From Alphaproteobacteria bacterium UBA3637 (GTDB taxonomy: Bacteria > Pseudomonadota > Alphaproteobacteria > CAAHEQ01 > UBA3637), in assembly GCA_002373615.1 (NCBI GenBank), contig DFKU01000072.1, positions 1 through 7,620 of the forward strand: 7,620 bases of DNA, in the 5' to 3' direction. This document shows, piece by piece, positions 4,760 to 7,620 of the stretch (the first letter of the stretch is position 1; each line of letters begins with the position of its first letter). A program made the translations under genes and the position numbers. The notes beneath the pieces were generated by a model. That model saw only the letters and a list, made by a program, of their open reading frames with translations, did not search any database and had not been told where the DNA came from.

Positions 4760-7374
4760 TGGAAACTTTATGTCTGGTTGATGGATCGGGATATATTTTT
4801 CGGGCATTTTATGCCCTGCCCCCGATGACAAGACCAGATGGAACCACTGTTGGGGCTGTCTATGGCTTTACCGCCATGATGATGAATTTATTACAGGAAA
4901 ATGCCTGCGATCACATTGTTGTAGTATTTGATGCCGCCAGACGTAATTTTAGAAATGAAATCTATCCGGAATATAAAGCGAATCGACATGAAACACCGCC
5001 TGAGCTGATTCCTCAATTTCCTTTGATTCGTGAGGCCTGTGAAGCTTTAAATGTCGCTTGGATTGAAAAAGAAGGCTTTGAAGCAGATGATTTAATTGCG
5101 ACTTATGCACGCTTGGCCAAAGACAAAGGAATGAAAGCCCGCGTTATTTCTGCCGATAAAGATTTAATGCAGTTGATGGATGAAAATACAAGTCTGTATG
5201 ACCCCATGAAGAAAAAAGAAATCACATTAGAGGATGTGGAAAAAAAGTTTGGGGTGACACCTGACAAAGTTATAGAAGTACAAGCTTTGATGGGGGATTC
5301 AACCGATAATATTCCGGGGGCCAACGGGATTGGTCCAAAGACCGCCGCTACCCTGATTCAGCAATTTGGATCCGTTCAAAATATGTTTCAGCATTTAGAT
5401 GAGATTTCCTCCGAAAAAAGGCGGACTGGATTGTTGGCTGACAAAGAACAAATTGAAATTTCAAAGAAGTTGGTGGTGCTGGCTAAAAACGCCCCCGTCA
5501 ATGATGATTTAGAAGTTTTTAAAAGGTATCCCATTCAAGCACAAAAACTGATTGATTTTTTAAGCCTTAATAATTTCCAAAGCCTTGTCAAACGAGTCAA
5601 TACTTTGAGTTTTAACAAGCCTGAAAAACCGGCCCCAGAAAAAAAAGTCGAAATTATTCCTTTGGAAAACGAAGAACAAATTCAAGAGCTGATTGAAAAA
5701 ATTAAACAAACAGGTCACTTTTCGTTTTATTTAAAAACAAAAGAAGATGGGGAATTATGTGGCATTTCTGTAAGTACAGAACATTCTGTTTTTATGGTGG
5801 ATTTACTGAAAGAAACAGGAGGCGTTCAAAGGGATTTATTTGAAGCCCCAACCCCCAAATTGAATGACACCTTTTTAAAGCTGTCATCCCCTCTATTTTC
5901 AGATAAGAATATCGTAAAAGCGGGACATGATATTAAGGCAAGTATCCATTTACTGGCAAAATATGGCATTATTTTGGAAAAACCTTTTGAAGACGTGATG
6001 TTGATGAGCTATGATTTGGATGGCTCTAAGCATAGCCACGATTTAGACGCCCTGATAGAAATTTATTTCCCCAGCCAAGAAAGTGAAGGAAAAGAGGCCT
6101 TTTTTATTGGGAAGATGACAAAAAAAATAAAAGAAATGCTGATTGCCCAAAATGAATGGGGGCTTTATGAAGATATTGACGCCCCCTTGATTTCCATTTT
6201 GGCCAACATGGAAAAAGAAGGCATTTTGGTGGATGAAAAGCACTTGAAAAAATTGGAAGAAACCTTTAATCAAAAATTGGAAGAATTGACCCATCAGATC
6301 CACGCTTTAACAGGGGATGAAGTTAATATCAATTCCCCCGCTCAACTGGGTGTTATCCTGTTTGAAAAACGAGGACTTAAGGGTGGAAAGCGGGGTGCCA
6401 ACGGGCATTGGGTGACAGATGTCAAAGTCTTGGAAATGTTAGCAGATGAGCAAGACGATGAGCTGGCCAAACTGATTTTGAAATATCGGGCGGCTGCCAA
6501 ATTAAAATCCACCTATATTGATGCTTTGTTGGAAAGGGTGAAAATAAGCCCTCGTGTATCCACCACTTTTTCTTTGGTGGCGACCAATACGGGGCGATTG
6601 GCCTCCTCTAACCCCAATTTACAAAACATTCCTGTGCGTACCGAAGAAGGCAAGGAAATTCGTGAAAGCTTTATTGCCAAGGCAGGATGTGTATTATTGT
6701 CGGCTGATTATTCACAGATTGAACTGCGCTTGATTGCAGATGTGGCAAAGGTGAAGAAACTACGCGAATCATTCCTTAAAAATGAGGATATTCATGCGAG
6801 AACTGCCAGCGAGGTGTTGGGGATTCACCTAAACCAAATTACCCCAGACCAGCGCAGACAAGCAAAGGCCATTAACTTTGGAATTATCTATGGCATTTCA
6901 GGGTTTGGATTGGCCAGAAACTTGGGGATTTCACGGACAGAGGCGAACAAATATATTGAATCCTATTTTGCCCAATATCCCGAAATAAAAGAATATATGA
7001 AAAAGACGATTGAGTTTGCAGGAACAAATGGGTTTGTTTTAACACCCCTTGGACGCAAGATTTATATTGATGGCTTTGAATCAGGCAGAACCAGAAGTTT
7101 TGCCGAACGCGCCGCCATTAACGCCCCGATTCAAGGGGGAGCGGCTGATATCATCAAAATGGCGATGATTCGGGTACAAAAAGTATTACAAGAAAAAGAA
7201 ATTCCTGCAAAATTATTATTACAAATTCATGATGAACTGATTTTTGAAGTGCCCGAAAGTCGCGCCGAAGAAGCAGGGAAAATCATTAAAGAAAACATGG
7301 AGCAAGTTGTGAAGTTGAGTGTACCATTGGTGTCAGAAGTCGGTATAGGCAAAAACTGGCGCGAGGCGCATTAG
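4759..7374 (+). CDS. polA: DNA polymerase I, 3'-5' exonuclease domain degenerate
   Basis: Pol I fills repair gaps and removes RNA primers. 871 residues versus 928 in E. coli. The 5'-nuclease domain (1 to about 285) looks intact: Asp8, Asp58, the R-N-E-x-Y-P-E-Y-K-A-N-R block at 65-76, F-E-A-D-D at 107-111, S-A-D-K-D at 131-135, G-D-S-T-D-N-I-P-G at 179-187 and a helix-hairpin-helix near 190-196. The polymerase domain (from about 470) is also intact: motif A D-Y-S-Q-I-E-L-R with Asp650, the O-helix R699-K703-F707-Y711, and motif C H-D-E with Asp825. The middle domain (about 300-465) has lost proofreading residues: F-S-F-Y-L-K-T at 321-327 replaces the usual D-x-E, Ser395 stands at the next catalytic Asp, and the segment with the last Asp/Tyr motif is absent. 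Translation starts in a TAATG overlap with gcrA, with only a weak GAAAAG purine stretch upstream. Confidence 0.96.
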   Translation: METLCLVDGSGYIFRAFYALPPMTRPDGTTVGAVYGFTAMMMNLLQENACDHIVVVFDAARRNFRNEIYPEYKANRHETPPELIPQFPLIREACEALNVAWIEKEGFEADDLIATYARLAKDKGMKARVISADKDLMQLMDENTSLYDPMKKKEITLEDVEKKFGVTPDKVIEVQALMGDSTDNIPGANGIGPKTAATLIQQFGSVQNMFQHLDEISSEKRRTGLLADKEQIEISKKLVVLAKNAPVNDDLEVFKRYPIQAQKLIDFLSLNNFQSLVKRVNTLSFNKPEKPAPEKKVEIIPLENEEQIQELIEKIKQTGHFSFYLKTKEDGELCGISVSTEHSVFMVDLLKETGGVQRDLFEAPTPKLNDTFLKLSSPLFSDKNIVKAGHDIKASIHLLAKYGIILEKPFEDVMLMSYDLDGSKHSHDLDALIEIYFPSQESEGKEAFFIGKMTKKIKEMLIAQNEWGLYEDIDAPLISILANMEKEGILVDEKHLKKLEETFNQKLEELTHQIHALTGDEVNINSPAQLGVILFEKRGLKGGKRGANGHWVTDVKVLEMLADEQDDELAKLILKYRAAAKLKSTYIDALLERVKISPRVSTTFSLVATNTGRLASSNPNLQNIPVRTEEGKEIRESFIAKAGCVLLSADYSQIELRLIADVAKVKKLRESFLKNEDIHARTASEVLGIHLNQITPDQRRQAKAINFGIIYGISGFGLARNLGISRTEANKYIESYFAQYPEIKEYMKKTIEFAGTNGFVLTPLGRKIYIDGFESGRTRSFAERAAINAPIQGGAADIIKMAMIRVQKVLQEKEIPAKLLLQIHDELIFEVPESRAEEAGKIIKENMEQVVKLSVPLVSEVGIGKNWREAH

Positions 7375-7428
7375 GGGATCCTGAGCCGTGGCGACACCAT
7401 TGGTGGCAAACAAGTTCAGGATGACTGG
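7375..7428 (+). repeat. imperfect palindrome 1 (GATCCTGA ... TCAGGATGAC)
   Basis: Begins immediately after the polA stop. Arms ATCCTGA (7378-7384) and TCAGGAT (7416-7422) are perfectly complementary, and a G-T wobble plus a C-G pair extend the stem to nine pairs. The loop holds a smaller inverted repeat, CACC/GGTG, at 7395-7405. On the minus strand it reads GTCATCCTGAAC at one end and ends in AGGATC, like a widespread class of short bacterial intergenic palindromes. No T-run follows, so it is not a typical intrinsic terminator. Confidence 0.65.
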
Positions 7429-7437
7429 TAAGGGTTA

Positions 7438-7467
7438 GGGATTCTTCGCATACGCTCAGAATGACAG
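7438..7467 (+). repeat. imperfect palindrome 2 (GATTCT ... AGAATGACAG)
   Basis: Arms ATTCT (7441-7445) and AGAAT (7458-7462) enclose TTCGCATACGCTC-type loop sequence, followed by GACAG. On the minus strand it reads GTCATTCTGAGCG ... GAAGAATC, a form I recognise as recurring in many unrelated bacterial genomes. It has the same outer frame as palindromes 1 and 3 but a different stem. Confidence 0.65.
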
Positions 7468-7476
7468 AACAAGAAT

Positions 7477-7507
7477 AGATTGCCACGCTGGCGCTCGCAA
7501 TGACAGG
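7477..7507 (+). repeat. imperfect palindrome 3 (GATTGC ... GCAATGACAG)
   Basis: Arms ATTGC (7479-7483) and GCAAT (7497-7501) enclose a GC-rich CACGCTGGCGCTC loop with inner CG/GC pairing, followed by GACAGG. On the minus strand it reads GTCATTGCGAGCG ... GGCAATC, another recurring intergenic palindrome. It ends 16 bases before the -35 box of the tRNA promoter. Confidence 0.65.
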
Positions 7508-7522
7508 GGGAATAAAATTTTC

Positions 7523-7551
7523 TTGACTTTTTTGGGGGTATCGGTTAGAAT
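7523..7551 (+). promoter_or_regulatory. sigma70-type promoter of tRNA-Leu
   Basis: TTGACT at 7523-7528 and TAGAAT at 7546-7551, with a 17-base spacer. Expected transcription start is near 7558, only a few bases before the mature tRNA 5' end at 7562, so the 5' leader would be very short. Confidence 0.75.
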
Positions 7552-7561
7552 AGCAGGTGTT

Positions 7562-7620
7562 GCCCTGATGGCGGAATTGGTAGACGCGCTCGTTTCAGGT
7601 GCGAGTCCCGCAAGGGGTGG
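7562..7620 (+). tRNA. tRNA-Leu(CAG), 5' part, cut by the window end
   Basis: The sequence has the conserved tRNA-Leu layout: acceptor strand GCCCTGA (7562-7568), D-arm GCGGAATTGGTAGACGC, anticodon stem CTCGT/GCGAG and a seven-base loop TTCAGGT with anticodon CAG at 7596-7598, which reads CUG codons. A long variable arm of the class II type begins with CCC-GCAA-GGG. The T-arm and 3' acceptor strand lie beyond the window, so their integrity cannot be judged. Confidence 0.93.

Noticed and set aside
7322..7407. ACCATTGGTG occurring both in the last polA codons (7323-7332) and in the loop of palindrome 1 (7396-7405)
   Set aside because: Only ten bases, without flanking similarity, and itself nearly palindromic; likely coincidence rather than an insertion-site duplication.
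7375..7428. Palindrome 1 as an intrinsic terminator for polA
   Set aside because: The stem is plausible but no U-tract follows; the sequence after the right arm is GACTGGTAAGGG. Rho-dependent ending or mRNA stabilisation cannot be excluded.

Overview
The window is a compact, AT-rich bacterial segment with every gene on the + strand. A clear GcrA homologue (a regulator family essentially restricted to Alphaproteobacteria), an alphaproteobacterial-style PolA 5'-nuclease domain and an xseB-ispA pair point to an alphaproteobacterium. The low GC, gene overlaps and degenerate PolA proofreading domain suggest an uncultured, perhaps host-associated lineage; that last step is inference, and no species can be named.

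Layout. Bases 1-86 hold what looks like the last 27 codons of recO. A sigma70-type promoter three bases after its stop starts a tightly packed run of six genes: a 132-residue protein with a helical body and a Cys/His-rich tail (141-539), xseB (524-769), ispA (753-1637), nth (1638-2276), a DUF2207-like membrane-anchored exported protein (2273-3544) and an unrecognised secreted protein (3541-4332). Junctions are overlaps of 16, 17, 4 and 4 bases or direct abutment, so this is almost certainly one operon with translational coupling. A perfect-consensus promoter (TTGACA-N17-TATAAT), whose -35 box overlaps the stop codon of the last gene, then drives gcrA (4385-4759), which overlaps polA (4759-7374) by one base. 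After polA come three different short imperfect palindromes in a row (7375-7506), then a promoter and the first 59 bases of a tRNA-Leu(CAG) that runs off the window.

Functionally the first operon mixes DNA repair (exonuclease VII small subunit, endonuclease III), isoprenoid synthesis (farnesyl/geranyl diphosphate synthase) and three envelope or unknown proteins. The second unit couples a cell-cycle transcription regulator to the gap-filling and repair polymerase. Most of the window is ordinary housekeeping. The items that stand out are the Cys/His-tail protein, the paired exported proteins, the loss of PolA exonuclease catalytic residues, the gcrA-polA coupling and the cluster of three palindromes that share one frame but have different stems.
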